64,000 nucleotides of DNA from an uncultured Bacteroidia bacterium. GTDB taxonomy: Bacteria > Bacteroidota > Bacteroidia > Bacteroidales > UBA932. Positions 10,050-18,857 of this stretch are shown in pieces. A program made the position numbers and the translations under genes. A model generated the notes under the pieces. That model did not search any database, was not told the DNA's origin, and saw only the letters and a list, made by a program, of their open reading frames with translations. The stretch covers positions 95,250 to 159,249 of the forward strand of contig CACZCQ010000004.1 in NCBI GenBank assembly GCA_902779765.1. Direction: 5' to 3'. Position 1 is the stretch's first letter, and each line of letters begins with the position of its first letter.

Positions 10050-11042
10050 ATGCCAGATTCCAATTTCATAGACTACGTCAAGATCTACTGCGCCTCCGGA
10101 CACGGCGGTGCCGGATCGATGCATCTCCACAGGGCCAAATATGTTCCCAAGGGCGGTCCTGACGGCGGTGACGGCGGCCGCGGAGGCCATATCATCCTTC
10201 ATGCAAACCCGCAGTTCTGGACCCTGATCCATCTGAAGTACCGCAAGCACGTCAAGGCTGAAAACGGCGGCCACGGAGAAGGAGGGCTCAGGAAGGGCAA
10301 GAACGGCGAAGACATAATCCTTGAAGTTCCCGTAGGCACCGTAGCCAAGGATGCCGAGACGGAGGAGGTGCTCTTCGAAATGATGGAACCCGGAGAGGAA
10401 AGGATTTTGTGCAAGGGCGGCCGTGGTGGCCTCGGCAACAATAATTTCAAGTCCGCTACGAACCAGACCCCGCGCTATGCTCAACCCGGCGAGGAGGGCG
10501 AGGAGGGGTGGTTCATCCTGGAACTGAAACTTCTTGCCGACGTCGGACTGGTCGGCTTCCCCAACGCAGGTAAATCGACGTTGCTGGCAGCAGTGACTGC
10601 AGCCAAGCCAAAGATCGCGAATTACGCCTTCACTACCCTGGAGCCGAATCTCGGTATAGTCAGTTATTACGATGACAAGTCCTTCGTCATGGCCGATATT
10701 CCGGGGATCATCGAAGGTGCCCACGAAGGGAAAGGAATCGGACTGCGTTTCTTGAGGCATATCGAAAGGAATTCCGTGCTGCTGTTCATGGTATCTGCGG
10801 AAGAGGATGACATAGCTGCCGGATATCGTACCCTGCTGAAGGAGTTGGAGGAATACAATCCCGAACTCCTGGACAAAGAGCGCGTCCTGGCCGTGACCAA
10901 GTGTGACATGATCGACAAGGAGATCGAATCCCAGATCGAGCCCGGGCTTCCAAAGGGAATCCCTCACGTTTTCATATCTTCCGTTTCAGGAGAGGGGCTG
11001 AAGGAACTCAAGGAACTGCTATGGACGGCTCTTCAGTCATAG
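10050..11042 (+). CDS. obgE: GTPase Obg
   Basis: 330 aa. Residues 1-158 form the glycine-rich Obg fold ([29 protein letters not shown]), and 159-330 the GTPase domain with G1 GFPNAGKS (169-176), G3 [10 protein letters not shown]4 TKCD and G5 SSVSGEG. An essential GTPase bound to the 50S subunit, acting in ribosome assembly and stress control. It lacks the variable C-terminal extension of E. coli Obg, as usual in this phylum. The last 22 nt overlap the start of the PAP2 gene, indicating translational coupling. Its ATG sits 7 nt behind a TACCTTTG promoter element. Confidence 0.96.
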   Translation: MPDSNFIDYVKIYCASGHGGAGSMHLHRAKYVPKGGPDGGDGGRGGHIILHANPQFWTLIHLKYRKHVKAENGGHGEGGLRKGKNGEDIILEVPVGTVAKDAETEEVLFEMMEPGEERILCKGGRGGLGNNNFKSATNQTPRYAQPGEEGEEGWFILELKLLADVGLVGFPNAGKSTLLAAVTAAKPKIANYAFTTLEPNLGIVSYYDDKSFVMADIPGIIEGAHEGKGIGLRFLRHIERNSVLLFMVSAEEDDIAAGYRTLLKELEEYNPELLDKERVLAVTKCDMIDKEIESQIEPGLPKGIPHVFISSVSGEGLKELKELLWTALQS

Positions 11043-11674
11043 GACAGCTCCATAGCGCCGACCAGGAGATAACCCTTCTCATCAACGGCTGGACCTCCCC
11101 CTGGGCGGACAGTTTCTGGATGATGATGTCGGACAAACTGTTCTGGATTCCGGCATACCTTGTCTGCGTTTATTTCCTTTTCACAAGGCTCGGATGGAAG
11201 AAGGCCCTGATTGTCCTTGCATCTGCAGCGATCGCATTCGCGGTCTGCGACCAACTGTCGAACATCGTCAAGCACGCCGTAATCAGGCTGCGGCCCAGCT
11301 ATTCGGTCAGGATGCTGGACGGAGGGTTGAACGTTCTCGAAAAACGCGGAGGATTCTACGGGTTCTTTTCTGCCCATGCGGCCAATGCATTCGCCATCGC
11401 GGTCTGCCTCACCATGGGTTTCCGCAATGACAGGTCGCATACATATAACGCATTCAGCAGATGGGCCGTCATCTGGGCCACTCTGGTAGCCGTCAGCCGT
11501 ATCTTTGTCGGGAAACACTACCTGGGAGACGTAATCGTAGGGACCGTCATCGGAGTGGCGGTCGGCTACTCCGCCGGAATGGCTGCCAGGTATCTGATCG
11601 ATAAGCTTTTCCCTATAGCTCCGGAAGGACTTTCTCCATCTGGATCCCCCTTGAACCCTTCACAAGGATCGTAG
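11021..11674 (+). CDS. PAP2-family membrane phosphatase
   Basis: 217 aa integral membrane protein carrying all three PAP2 motifs: K84-x6-R91-P92, SAH at 117-119, and S159-R160-x5-H166-x3-D170. About five hydrophobic segments surround them. Candidate activities are dephosphorylation of undecaprenyl diphosphate, phosphatidylglycerol phosphate or lipid A; the sequence alone does not decide. The start overlaps the end of obgE by 22 nt. The last ~20 codons ([17 protein letters not shown]) run 62 nt into the 3' end of murF on the other strand and look non-homologous, as if an ancestral stop had been lost. Confidence 0.88.
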   Translation: MDGSSVIGQLHSADQEITLLINGWTSPWADSFWMMMSDKLFWIPAYLVCVYFLFTRLGWKKALIVLASAAIAFAVCDQLSNIVKHAVIRLRPSYSVRMLDGGLNVLEKRGGFYGFFSAHAANAFAIAVCLTMGFRNDRSHTYNAFSRWAVIWATLVAVSRIFVGKHYLGDVIVGTVIGVAVGYSAGMAARYLIDKLFPIAPEGLSPSGSPLNPSQGS

Positions 11675-12977
11675 CTCCGGACACGGGATTGGCCTTCAGC
11701 CAGGAAGCCAGACCTTCCGAATCAGGGAACCACCTGACGCCGTCCCTTTCCTTGCCCGAAAGAGCCTTGCCGAATTCCTCGCCGACCAGGCATACGAGAT
11801 CCAGTCCCATCGAAAGGACCTGGTTCAATACCTTCACGTGTTCAGCGAGCGATTCTGCTCCGAGTTCACGCATGTCCCCCAGGAATGCCATCCTGCACTC
11901 AGCCTGGACCATGGCGAGATTGTCCAGCGCAGCGGCCATGCTGGTAGGATTGGCATTGTAGGCATCCTCGATCAGGATGTTCCTTTCCGTTCTCTCCATC
12001 TGGGAACGGTTGTTCTTTGGAACATAGGAACAGACTGCTTCTATGGCATCCTCGAGGGATACCCCGAAATGAAGGCCAACCGCTATGGCCGCGGCTACAT
12101 TGTTTGCATTGTATGCACCTGCAAGGTGGGTCTCTACGGCAAGCAGGGTTTCCCCGTCCCCTTCGACAAGCTCAGGGACCGTGGAGGGAACAGCCATCCT
12201 TAGATACGGATGCTCGGCACTGGAGGGCAGGACTATGGCATTCCACAGACCGATTCCGTAAGGGATTGCCGGTGCCCCGTCCGGCCAACGCTCCGAGGCC
12301 ATGGCCACAAGGTCGGAATCGTCGGCATTGAGGAATATCTTTCCACCGTGGGCGGCGATATAGTCATACAAGCACCCCTTTGCTTTCTTTACACCCTCGA
12401 AACTGCCGAATCCGAGCAGGTGGGCCCTGCCTACATTAGTTATAAGGCCATAGTCCGGCTCGCTGACACATACAAGTTTCTCGATGTCATCAGGATGGCT
12501 TGCGCCCATCTCGATGACGGCAAGTTCCGTCCTGTCATCGATCGAAAGGACGGAAAGGGGAACACCGATGTCATTGTTCAGGTTGCCTTTGGTGGCCGTT
12601 ACGTTGTACTTGGTGGACAGTACCCTCGTGATCAATTCCTTGGTGGTGGTCTTCCCGTTTGTGCCGGTAAGCCCTATGACAGTAAGCCTCTTTCCGTTAA
12701 CCAAGGTATTCTCCCTGTGATGTCTGGCCAGGGCCTTCAGGGTCTCCAGGGTATCCGGTACCGCGATCACGCGGGCATCCCCTGAAGATGCCGCCTCGGA
12801 ATCCTCGTCGACCACCGCATACCTGGCCCCAAGGCCGAGAGCCTTGACGGCATATTCGTTTCCGTCGAAGTTTTCGCCCTTCAGGCCGAAAAACATCTCC
12901 CCTCCCTCGATCGTACGGCTGTCGGTCGTAACGCGCGAGCATTCCTTGAACAAGGAATAAAGTGTCTTAATATCCAT
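11613..12977 (-). CDS. murF: UDP-N-acetylmuramoyl-tripeptide--D-alanyl-D-alanine ligase
   Basis: 454 aa from ATG 12977 (MDIKTLYSLF); an upstream in-frame start at 13022 lies in the dut tail and adds a non-homologous leader. Mur ligase layout: N-terminal UDP-binding domain (1-95), central ATPase with GTNGKTT (105-111), and C-terminal domain with the AYNANP motif. It adds D-Ala-D-Ala to UDP-MurNAc-tripeptide in the cytoplasm, completing the murein precursor. Around residues 262-275 the sequence VPELVEG is encoded by a short palindromic dispersed repeat (12156-12180) that also occurs in tldD, probably an in-frame insertion in a surface loop. Last gene of the tgt-lptFG-uraA-dut-murF run, 10 nt after dut. 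Confidence 0.95.
   Translation of the reverse strand: MDIKTLYSLFKECSRVTTDSRTIEGGEMFFGLKGENFDGNEYAVKALGLGARYAVVDEDSEAASSGDARVIAVPDTLETLKALARHHRENTLVNGKRLTVIGLTGTNGKTTTKELITRVLSTKYNVTATKGNLNNDIGVPLSVLSIDDRTELAVIEMGASHPDDIEKLVCVSEPDYGLITNVGRAHLLGFGSFEGVKKAKGCLYDYIAAHGGKIFLNADDSDLVAMASERWPDGAPAIPYGIGLWNAIVLPSSAEHPYLRMAVPSTVPELVEGDGETLLAVETHLAGAYNANNVAAAIAVGLHFGVSLEDAIEAVCSYVPKNNRSQMERTERNILIEDAYNANPTSMAAALDNLAMVQAECRMAFLGDMRELGAESLAEHVKVLNQVLSMGLDLVCLVGEEFGKALSGKERDGVRWFPDSEGLASWLKANPVSGATILVKGSRGIQMEKVLPEL
12156..12180. repeat. Short dispersed palindromic repeat, copy 1 (inside murF)
   Basis: GTCCC (12156-12160) and GGGAC (12175-12179) form inverted ends around CTTCGACAAGCTCA. The core CTTCGACAAGC and the tail TCAGGGACCG recur in tldD at 60222-60254, separated there by 12 extra bases. 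Read on the murF strand it encodes VPELVEG in frame. Confidence 0.6.
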
Positions 12978-12987
12978 TTGAATGAAA

Positions 12988-13425
12988 CTACTTGCTGCCG
13001 GTGCTTCCCCAGCCTCCGGCACCCCTTTCGGTTTCGGAGAGTACCTCTACATCTTGCCATTCCACCCGTTCGTGCCTGGCTACTACCATCTGGGCGATCC
13101 TTTCACCAGGAACGATCTCGAAGGGAACGTTGGAAAGATTGACGAGGGATGTTCTCAGTTCGCCCCTGAAGTCAGCATCGACCGTCCCGGGGCTGTTGAT
13201 GACGGTTATGCCATGTTTCGTAGCCAGACCGCTGCGAGGGCGTATCTGTGCCTCGTAACCAACCGGCAGTTCGATGAATATACCCGTAGGTACCAGGGCC
13301 CTTTCGAGCGGACCGAGGACTATAGGTTCCTCGATGTCCGCCCGAAGGTCCATTCCGGCCGAGGCGTCGGTCGCATAGAACGGATCAGGCCACCGGCTCT
13401 TGTTCACTATCCTTACTTTTAGCAT
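12988..13425 (-). CDS. dut: dUTP diphosphatase
   Basis: 145 aa trimeric dUTPase with all five motifs: AGMDLRA (23-29), PRSGLA, the catalytic block [19 protein letters not shown], and the C-terminal Gly-rich arm [10 protein letters not shown]. It hydrolyses dUTP to dUMP and PPi, keeping uracil out of DNA and supplying thymidylate synthesis. The start at 13425 is the only one that retains motif 1, which forces a 41-nt overlap with the end of uraA, in another frame. murF begins 10 nt downstream. Cytoplasmic. Confidence 0.96.
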   Translation of the reverse strand: MLKVRIVNKSRWPDPFYATDASAGMDLRADIEEPIVLGPLERALVPTGIFIELPVGYEAQIRPRSGLATKHGITVINSPGTVDADFRGELRTSLVNLSNVPFEIVPGERIAQMVVARHERVEWQDVEVLSETERGAGGWGSTGSK

Positions 13426-14611
13426 CCTTGTCAGGGATTATGAGATTGAGGACGACACCCACGATGGAAGCAAGACCGATTCCCGCAAGGGAGAACTTGC
13501 CGAAGCTGATGATCGCACCGCCGATTCCGATGGTGAGGATCAGGGAGGCGATGATAAGGTTGCGGGTCTTGTTCATATCGACCTTGGCCTTGATCAGGTT
13601 ATTGATTCCGACTGCGGCGATGCTGCCGAAGAGAAGGAGCATGATACCGCCGAGGACAGCCGTCGGGATGGTCTGGATGGCTGCGCCGACCTTGCCGATA
13701 AGGGACACGATGATGGCTGAGAGAGCCGCTATCCTCATGCAGGAAGGGTCCGTGACCTTTGTGAGGGAGACCGCTCCGGTGACTTCTGAATATGTGGTCA
13801 CGGGCGCACCACCGAGGAATGCCGCCAGCATGCAGGCGAGACCGTCACCAGCCATTGTGCGGTGCAGTCCGGGATCCTTGATGAAATCCTTGCCTGCGAT
13901 CTCGCTGATCGCATAGATGTCACCCACATGTTCGATGATAGGCGCGATGGCTACGGGAGCCATGAAGACTATCGCCTGCCAGGAGAAACTCATCTTGGTG
14001 AAATGAGGCAGGGCGAACCATTTGGCCTGGGCCACGGGAGCGAAATCCATTCCGCTCCTGTAGAAGATCACGGCCGCGATATAACCAGCGATCGCTCCGA
14101 AGAACACGGGGATGATCTTGACAAGTCCCTTGCCCCAGATCGAACAGGCGATGGCCACGAGCAGGGAGATTATCGCAAGCACCCAGTTCTGGCTGGCCAT
14201 GTTCACTCCGGTTCCTGCAAGCGAAAGACCGATGAGGATGATAACCGGACCGATGACGATGGGCGGGAACAGTTTCTTGATGAAGTTGATTCCGAACAGC
14301 TTGACGAGCAAGCTCATCAGCAGGTACACGGCACCCACGGCTACGAGTCCGCAGAACATTCCGGGCATACCGTAGAGTTCCGTAGCCTTGACGATGGGGG
14401 CTATGAATGCAAAACTGCTACCCAGGTAAATAGGCACCTTGCCACCGGTAACGCCATGGAACAGGAGCGTGCCGAGACCGGCAGCGAGAAGGGCGATGGC
14501 CGGATCGAAACCGACCAGCAGGGGAACCAAAACCGTGGAACCGAAGGCCACGAACATGAACTGAACGCCGACTATCGAACGCTTCAGTGGGGATAAAGTG
14601 TGATTAGACAT
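13385..14611 (-). CDS. uraA: Uracil:proton symporter (NCS2 family)
   Basis: 408 aa from ATG 14611 ([15 protein letters not shown]); the longer frame to 14656 begins within the lptFG tail and is unlikely. About 14 membrane segments. NCS2 signatures include the [14 protein letters not shown] start, the [14 protein letters not shown] stretch with the conserved Glu, and [18 protein letters not shown]. Imports uracil, and possibly xanthine, with protons. Its 3' end overlaps dut by 41 nt and its start is 10 nt after lptFG. The pairing with dut groups pyrimidine functions, while the operon also carries tgt and murF. Confidence 0.93.
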   Translation of the reverse strand: MSNHTLSPLKRSIVGVQFMFVAFGSTVLVPLLVGFDPAIALLAAGLGTLLFHGVTGGKVPIYLGSSFAFIAPIVKATELYGMPGMFCGLVAVGAVYLLMSLLVKLFGINFIKKLFPPIVIGPVIILIGLSLAGTGVNMASQNWVLAIISLLVAIACSIWGKGLVKIIPVFFGAIAGYIAAVIFYRSGMDFAPVAQAKWFALPHFTKMSFSWQAIVFMAPVAIAPIIEHVGDIYAISEIAGKDFIKDPGLHRTMAGDGLACMLAAFLGGAPVTTYSEVTGAVSLTKVTDPSCMRIAALSAIIVSLIGKVGAAIQTIPTAVLGGIMLLLFGSIAAVGINNLIKAKVDMNKTRNLIIASLILTIGIGGAIISFGKFSLAGIGLASIVGVVLNLIIPDKDAKSKDSEQEPVA

Positions 14612-14621
14612 ATGGTACCAG

Positions 14622-15713
14622 TTATTTGGATGCTCTGTAATACAGGAACGCCGCAACGATTCCGAACAATATATTCGGCAGCCACAGGGCCAGCATCGGT
14701 GACATAGCGCCCGAATAGACGAACATCTGGCTGAACCTTAGGAACAGAATATATGTGAAACTGAGGGCGATCCCTATCCCTATGTTAAGGCCTATTCCTC
14801 CCCTCCTCTTCCTGGAGGAAAGGCATACTCCCATGATCGTGAGGATGAAAGCCGAGAACGGCAGCGCATACCGGTTGTTCTTCTCGATCAACGCGTACAT
14901 CACGTTGGTGTCCCCTCGCATCTTCTGCTGGGCAATCAGGTTGTTCAGGGCACTTATCGGCAGCGTCTCGACCGTGTTCTTGTTCCTGTAGAAATCTGTA
15001 ACCGTCAGGTTGATGACGGTATCCAGATGCTCCCCTGACCGGACGTGGTCCTCCAGGCCTTCGGTAAAGTCCCTGATGAAATACTTGTTCAGCTTCCATC
15101 CTCCCATCGTGCTGTCCCAAACCGCGGACTCGGCGGAGAGCTTGCTCACCAGTTTGTTGTCCCTTATGTCCTCGAGGGTGAAATCATAGGCGGTATTGTT
15201 CCAGGAACTGAACCGTGAGACATAGACGAACTTGCCGGTGTCCACCTGGTAATGGACGTTATTCGTCCCGAAAGGATTCCTGTGCTTGACATACGTCCCC
15301 TCGAACCTGACCCGGTGGACGTTCGCCCGTGGGATGACCCATAGGTTCAGTGACAGGGACAGCATGGCGATCAGGGCGGCCGAGACCATATACGGGACCA
15401 TCATCCTCCTGTAGCTGACGCCGCAGGACAGTATGGCGATGATCTCACTGCTGGCCGCCATCCTGGAAGTGAAGAATATCACGGCAATGAACACGAACAG
15501 CGGGCTGAACATGTTCATGAAATACGGTATGAAGTTGACGTAATACTCGAAGATGATATCCTTGAGCGGAGCCTTGTTCTCGACGAAATGGTTGATCTTC
15601 TCGCTGATGTCGAAGATGATTACGATGCCTATGATAAGGATGATCGCGATGAAGAAGGTCAGGATGAACTTCTTGATGATATATTTATCTATCTTCTTGA
15701 CTCCCAGTTCCAT
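14622..15713 (-). CDS. LptF/LptG family permease
   Basis: 363 aa. Three hydrophobic segments at the N-terminus (about 12-35, 60-85, 100-125), a periplasmic beta-jellyroll-like middle (about 130-270), and three C-terminal segments (about 283-360) form the YjgP/YjgQ layout. With LptB and a second such subunit it forms the ABC machine that extracts lipopolysaccharide from the inner membrane. Whether this is the F or G copy cannot be told. The 4-nt gap after tgt and 10-nt gap before uraA indicate co-transcription. Confidence 0.9.
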   Translation of the reverse strand: MELGVKKIDKYIIKKFILTFFIAIILIIGIVIIFDISEKINHFVENKAPLKDIIFEYYVNFIPYFMNMFSPLFVFIAVIFFTSRMAASSEIIAILSCGVSYRRMMVPYMVSAALIAMLSLSLNLWVIPRANVHRVRFEGTYVKHRNPFGTNNVHYQVDTGKFVYVSRFSSWNNTAYDFTLEDIRDNKLVSKLSAESAVWDSTMGGWKLNKYFIRDFTEGLEDHVRSGEHLDTVINLTVTDFYRNKNTVETLPISALNNLIAQQKMRGDTNVMYALIEKNNRYALPFSAFILTIMGVCLSSRKRRGGIGLNIGIGIALSFTYILFLRFSQMFVYSGAMSPMLALWLPNILFGIVAAFLYYRASK

Positions 15714-15717
15714 ATTC

Positions 15718-16863
15718 CTACAGCCTTGTGCTTACCCTCTTCACGGCGGTTTCCTTCCACTGTGCGAAGTCCCCGGCCTCTATATGGAGGCGTGACTGAC
15801 GCACCAGGTCAAGATAGAATGCCAGGTTGTGTTCGCTGGCTATCATCGCGGCGAACATCTCCTTGGCAATGAACAGATGATGGAGATAAGCCCTGGAGTA
15901 CTTCCTGTCAACAAATGACGTACCATCGGGATCAAGGGGCGAGAAGTCGTCGCTCCACTTGGAATTCCTCATGTTCATTATCCCGTTCCAGGTGAACAGC
16001 ATCCCGTTGCGGCCGTTTCTGGTGGGCATCACGCAATCGAACATGTCCACTCCCCTTGCGATCCCTTCCAGGATATTTGCCGGAGTACCGACTCCCATCA
16101 GGTAGCGGGGTTTGTCCGGAGGAAGGAGAGGGCAGACCAGTTCGAGCATCTCGTACATCTTTTCGGTAGGTTCCCCTACTGCGAGTCCTCCGATGGCGAA
16201 ACCACCTGCTGCAGGGCTGTCTCCGACGAGGCTGACGGCATGGTCGACCGCCCTCTTGCGAAGCTCGGGATAAACGCATCCCTGGATGATCGGGAACATC
16301 GCCTGCTCATAACCATAGAGCGGCTCAGTCTCCACGAAGCGCTTGAAATATCTTTCCAGCCAGCCCTGGGTCAGTTTCAATGACCTTGCCGCATACCTCT
16401 CGTCTGCATCCCCGGGGCAGCACTCGTCGAGGGCCATCATGATGTCGGAACCGATGATCCTCTGGGTGTCAACATTGTTCTCCGGGGTGAACATATGCCT
16501 GGAACCGTCTATGTGGGACTGGAAACGGCATCCCTCCTCTGTAATCTTCCTTATCTGGGTAAGAGAGAAGACCTGGAATCCGCCGCTGTCGGTCAGTATG
16601 GGCCTGTCCCAGGATTCGAACTTGTGAAGTCCGCCTGCGCTGCGAAGGGTTTCCAGCCCGGGACGGAGATAAAGATGGTAGGTGTTCCCGAGAATGATCT
16701 CGGCCTTTACATCTTCCAGCAGGTCCCTGTGATATACGCCCTTGACGGAACCGACAGTGCCGACGGGCATGAAGATAGGAGTCCTGACCTCACCGTGAGC
16801 CGTGGTGAAAACTCCCGTCCTTGCATTGCTTCCCGGATCGACCGCTGTCCTGGTGAACTCCAT
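15718..16863 (-). CDS. tgt: Queuine tRNA-ribosyltransferase
   Basis: 381 aa from ATG 16863 (MEFTRTAVDPGSNARTG). TIM-barrel Tgt with DSGGFQVFSL (first catalytic Asp) and DMFDCVMPTRNGRNG (nucleophile Asp and tRNA-recognition residues). It swaps guanine-34 of GUN tRNAs for preQ1 on the way to queuosine. Odd feature: the C-terminal zinc site, usually C-x-C-x2-C plus His, reads DPDGTSFVDRKYSRAYLHHL, so the three cysteines are Gly, Ser and Asp, while the HN of EHNLAFY is kept. The surrounding sequence aligns without gaps. I recall other Bacteroidetes Tgt proteins looking similar, so this is probably a lineage trait rather than a defect. First gene of the minus operon. Confidence 0.94.
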   Translation of the reverse strand: MEFTRTAVDPGSNARTGVFTTAHGEVRTPIFMPVGTVGSVKGVYHRDLLEDVKAEIILGNTYHLYLRPGLETLRSAGGLHKFESWDRPILTDSGGFQVFSLTQIRKITEEGCRFQSHIDGSRHMFTPENNVDTQRIIGSDIMMALDECCPGDADERYAARSLKLTQGWLERYFKRFVETEPLYGYEQAMFPIIQGCVYPELRKRAVDHAVSLVGDSPAAGGFAIGGLAVGEPTEKMYEMLELVCPLLPPDKPRYLMGVGTPANILEGIARGVDMFDCVMPTRNGRNGMLFTWNGIMNMRNSKWSDDFSPLDPDGTSFVDRKYSRAYLHHLFIAKEMFAAMIASEHNLAFYLDLVRQSRLHIEAGDFAQWKETAVKRVSTRL

Positions 16864-16881
16864 TATCTCGATTTTGACTCT

Positions 16882-16889
16882 CAAAGATA
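16882..16889 (-). promoter_or_regulatory. -7 promoter element of tgt operon
   Basis: On the minus strand this reads TATCTTTG, 18 nt before the tgt ATG (leader about 12 nt). It is back to back with the nupG element at 16913-16920. No clear -33. Confidence 0.55.
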
Positions 16890-16912
16890 GTGATTTTTAT
16901 GCTAAAAACCCT

Positions 16913-16920
16913 TATTTTTG
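16913..16920 (+). promoter_or_regulatory. -7 promoter element of nupG
   Basis: TATTTTTG fits TAnnTTTG. Predicted leader to ATG 16964 is about 37 nt. No clear -33 element. Confidence 0.5.
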
Positions 16921-16963
16921 TTTGACCTGACAAGCAGATAATACAAAACAAACGATACTTGAA

Positions 16964-18262
16964 ATGAACAATAAATCCATCACCTTCAGGCTCATCCTGT
17001 TGAACTTCCTGGAATTCGCAGTCTGGGGAGCCTATCTCACCTCCCTCGGCCGTTATCTCGGAGGAATCGGTATGATTGACAAGATCAAATGGTTCTTCGC
17101 AATGCAGGGCATCGTGTCCATATTCATGCCGACCCTCATGGGCATCCTTGCCGACCGGAAGATCCAGGCGCAGAAGGTGCTTTCGATGTGCCACCTGATC
17201 GCAGGTATATTCATGATCGCGGCCGGACTCTACTGCAGGAACTCCGGCGGCCAGATTGCATTCGCCTCCCTGTTCACGCTATACAGCATCAGCGTGGCTT
17301 TCTTCATGCCGACTATAGCCCTTGTCAACTCCGTCGCATACAATGCCCTGGAAGGTGTCGGGAAGGACCCGGTGAAGGATTTCCCTCCGATCAGGGTCTT
17401 CGGAACCGTCGGATTCATCATCAGCATGCTCTGCACGAACTTCGTCAAGTTCGGAGGAGTGGCCATGCAGGATTCCTACACGCAGCTGCTCTCTTCCGGT
17501 ATACTGTCCCTGGTCATGTGCGGTTATTCCCTGACCATGCCTCCCGTACCTGTAAAGAAGGGAGAAGCCGGACAGTCCCTTGCCGAGTCTTTCGGACTCA
17601 AGGCATTCACACTCTTCAAGGACAGGCAGTTCGCCATCTTCTTCATCTTCTCGATGCTGCTCGGCTCCGCCCTGCAGATTACGAACGGCTACGCCAACCT
17701 GTTCCTCGGATCATACCAGGGTGTGTCTCCCGACTCCTTCGCCGTGAAGAATTCAAACGCTTTGATCTCCATCTCGCAGATCTCCGAGACACTCTGTATC
17801 CTTCTCATACCGTTCTTCATGAAGAGGTTCGGAATAAAGAAAGTGATGCTGATCGCCATGTTCGCCTGGGTGTTCAGGTTCGGTTTCTTCGGTCTTGGTT
17901 CACCTGACATGCCCGGAGTACTCCTGTTCATCCTCTCCTGCATCGTCTACGGAGTAGCCTTCGACTTCTTCAACATCTCCGGTTCCCTCTATGTCAACGA
18001 GAATACCAGCACGGACATCCGTTCAAGCGCCCAGGGACTCTTCATGCTGATGACGAACGGACTCGGAGCCTCCATCGGCACGCTGGCCGCAGGAGCCATA
18101 GTCGATGCTTGCAAGTGTTCCGCAGTCAGCCCTGAAGGATGGCCGAAGGCCTGGTTCATCTTTGCCGGTTATTCCTTCGTGGTCGCCCTGCTGTTCATGA
18201 TCCTGTTCAAGGATCCCCAGAAATTGAAGAAGGCTCAGGCGGCCGGCAGCGCTCAAGCCTGA
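16964..18262 (+). CDS. nupG: Nucleoside:proton symporter, MFS NHS family (NupG-like)
   Basis: 432 aa with about 12 membrane segments. The N-terminal stretch LLNFLEFAVWGAYLTSLGRY and the repeated cytosolic loop motif GILADRKIQAQK match the NupG/XapB nucleoside transporter family. Predicted to import purine and pyrimidine nucleosides, fitting the uracil permease and dUTPase on the other strand. Divergent from tgt. The last 56 nt overlap the 3' end of the zinc-ribbon gene on the minus strand; the Ala/Gln/Lys-rich tail (KKAQAAGSAQA) is the part involved and is probably dispensable. Confidence 0.88.
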   Translation: MNNKSITFRLILLNFLEFAVWGAYLTSLGRYLGGIGMIDKIKWFFAMQGIVSIFMPTLMGILADRKIQAQKVLSMCHLIAGIFMIAAGLYCRNSGGQIAFASLFTLYSISVAFFMPTIALVNSVAYNALEGVGKDPVKDFPPIRVFGTVGFIISMLCTNFVKFGGVAMQDSYTQLLSSGILSLVMCGYSLTMPPVPVKKGEAGQSLAESFGLKAFTLFKDRQFAIFFIFSMLLGSALQITNGYANLFLGSYQGVSPDSFAVKNSNALISISQISETLCILLIPFFMKRFGIKKVMLIAMFAWVFRFGFFGLGSPDMPGVLLFILSCIVYGVAFDFFNISGSLYVNENTSTDIRSSAQGLFMLMTNGLGASIGTLAAGAIVDACKCSAVSPEGWPKAWFIFAGYSFVVALLFMILFKDPQKLKKAQAAGSAQA

Positions 18263-18608
18263 AAACCCTGCTCTCGGACATATAGTACTTGATGTCGTAG
18301 CATCTGTACTCATTGTGATTCCTGACCTTGTGGTAGGACGTGATGCAATCGAAATTGTATCCCATCTGCGCAAGGTCAGGAATATCGATTTGGGACACTC
18401 CCCTGCCCAGGAGTGAATCCAGGATCCCGTAGTTGCGGTCAAGGGCACCTATGATCTTGAGCCTGATACCTTTGCTCCTGCCCTTGCTCGCATAGTGCCA
18501 CCTGTTCTTACAGGTACTCGAACAGAACTTCATGTCGCTTCTCCCGAAAGGAAGGACATCGCCGCATTCCAGGCATTTTCCCCTGCCGTCTCCATCATTG
18601 TTCTCCAT
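18207..18608 (-). CDS. Small zinc-ribbon protein of unknown function
   Basis: 133 aa from ATG 18608. An in-frame TTG at 18722 would add 38 residues with no recognisable pattern and is rejected. N-terminal zinc-binding motif CLECGDVLPFGRSDMKFCS-x2-C (residues about 11-33) resembles the treble-clef/zinc-ribbon seen in many short Bacteroidetes proteins. The C-terminal half (GILDSLLGRGVSQIDIPDLAQMG, then a Tyr-rich stretch) looks folded but unknown. It could bind nucleic acid; that is inference from the zinc motif. Its 3' end overlaps nupG tail to tail by 56 nt. The 249 bp between it and ssb holds both promoters and nothing else recognised. Confidence 0.72.
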   Translation of the reverse strand: MENNDGDGRGKCLECGDVLPFGRSDMKFCSSTCKNRWHYASKGRSKGIRLKIIGALDRNYGILDSLLGRGVSQIDIPDLAQMGYNFDCITSYHKVRNHNEYRCYDIKYYMSESRVFRLERCRPPEPSSISGDP

Positions 18609-18822
18609 GACACAAATCTGGGCAACCGCTTCCGGTTTTCCAAAGACATTGCGGGGTTTCTGTCGAAAGGCATCCTGGACCTCATGCAAAATATTCTTTG
18701 ATCCAGGAAAATAAAATTGCAAAGGAGGTCAAATAAAATGCGATTCCGGAGCGTTAAGAAAAGAAACGTAAAAAACTCCGGCATCTTTCTTTTAAAAGCC
18801 CGTTAAACGACTTCTTACGATA

Positions 18823-18830
18823 TAATTTTG
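18823..18830 (+). promoter_or_regulatory. -7 promoter element of ssb
   Basis: TAATTTTG fits TAnnTTTG. It lies 27 nt before ATG 18858, so the leader is about 22 nt. No clear -33. Confidence 0.5.
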
Positions 18831-18857
18831 CACGAAACAATCAAACACACCTGAACT

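Noticed and set aside
9864-10967. 367-codon minus-strand ORF
   Set aside because: Antisense to obgE, whose Obg and G motifs are complete on the other strand.
13862-14596. 244-codon plus-strand ORF
   Set aside because: Antisense to uraA; very rich in charged residues typical of shadow frames opposite a membrane protein.
18609-18722. 38-codon N-terminal extension of the zinc-ribbon gene
   Set aside because: Needs a TTG start and adds no recognisable pattern; the ATG at 18608 places the zinc motif at the N-terminus.
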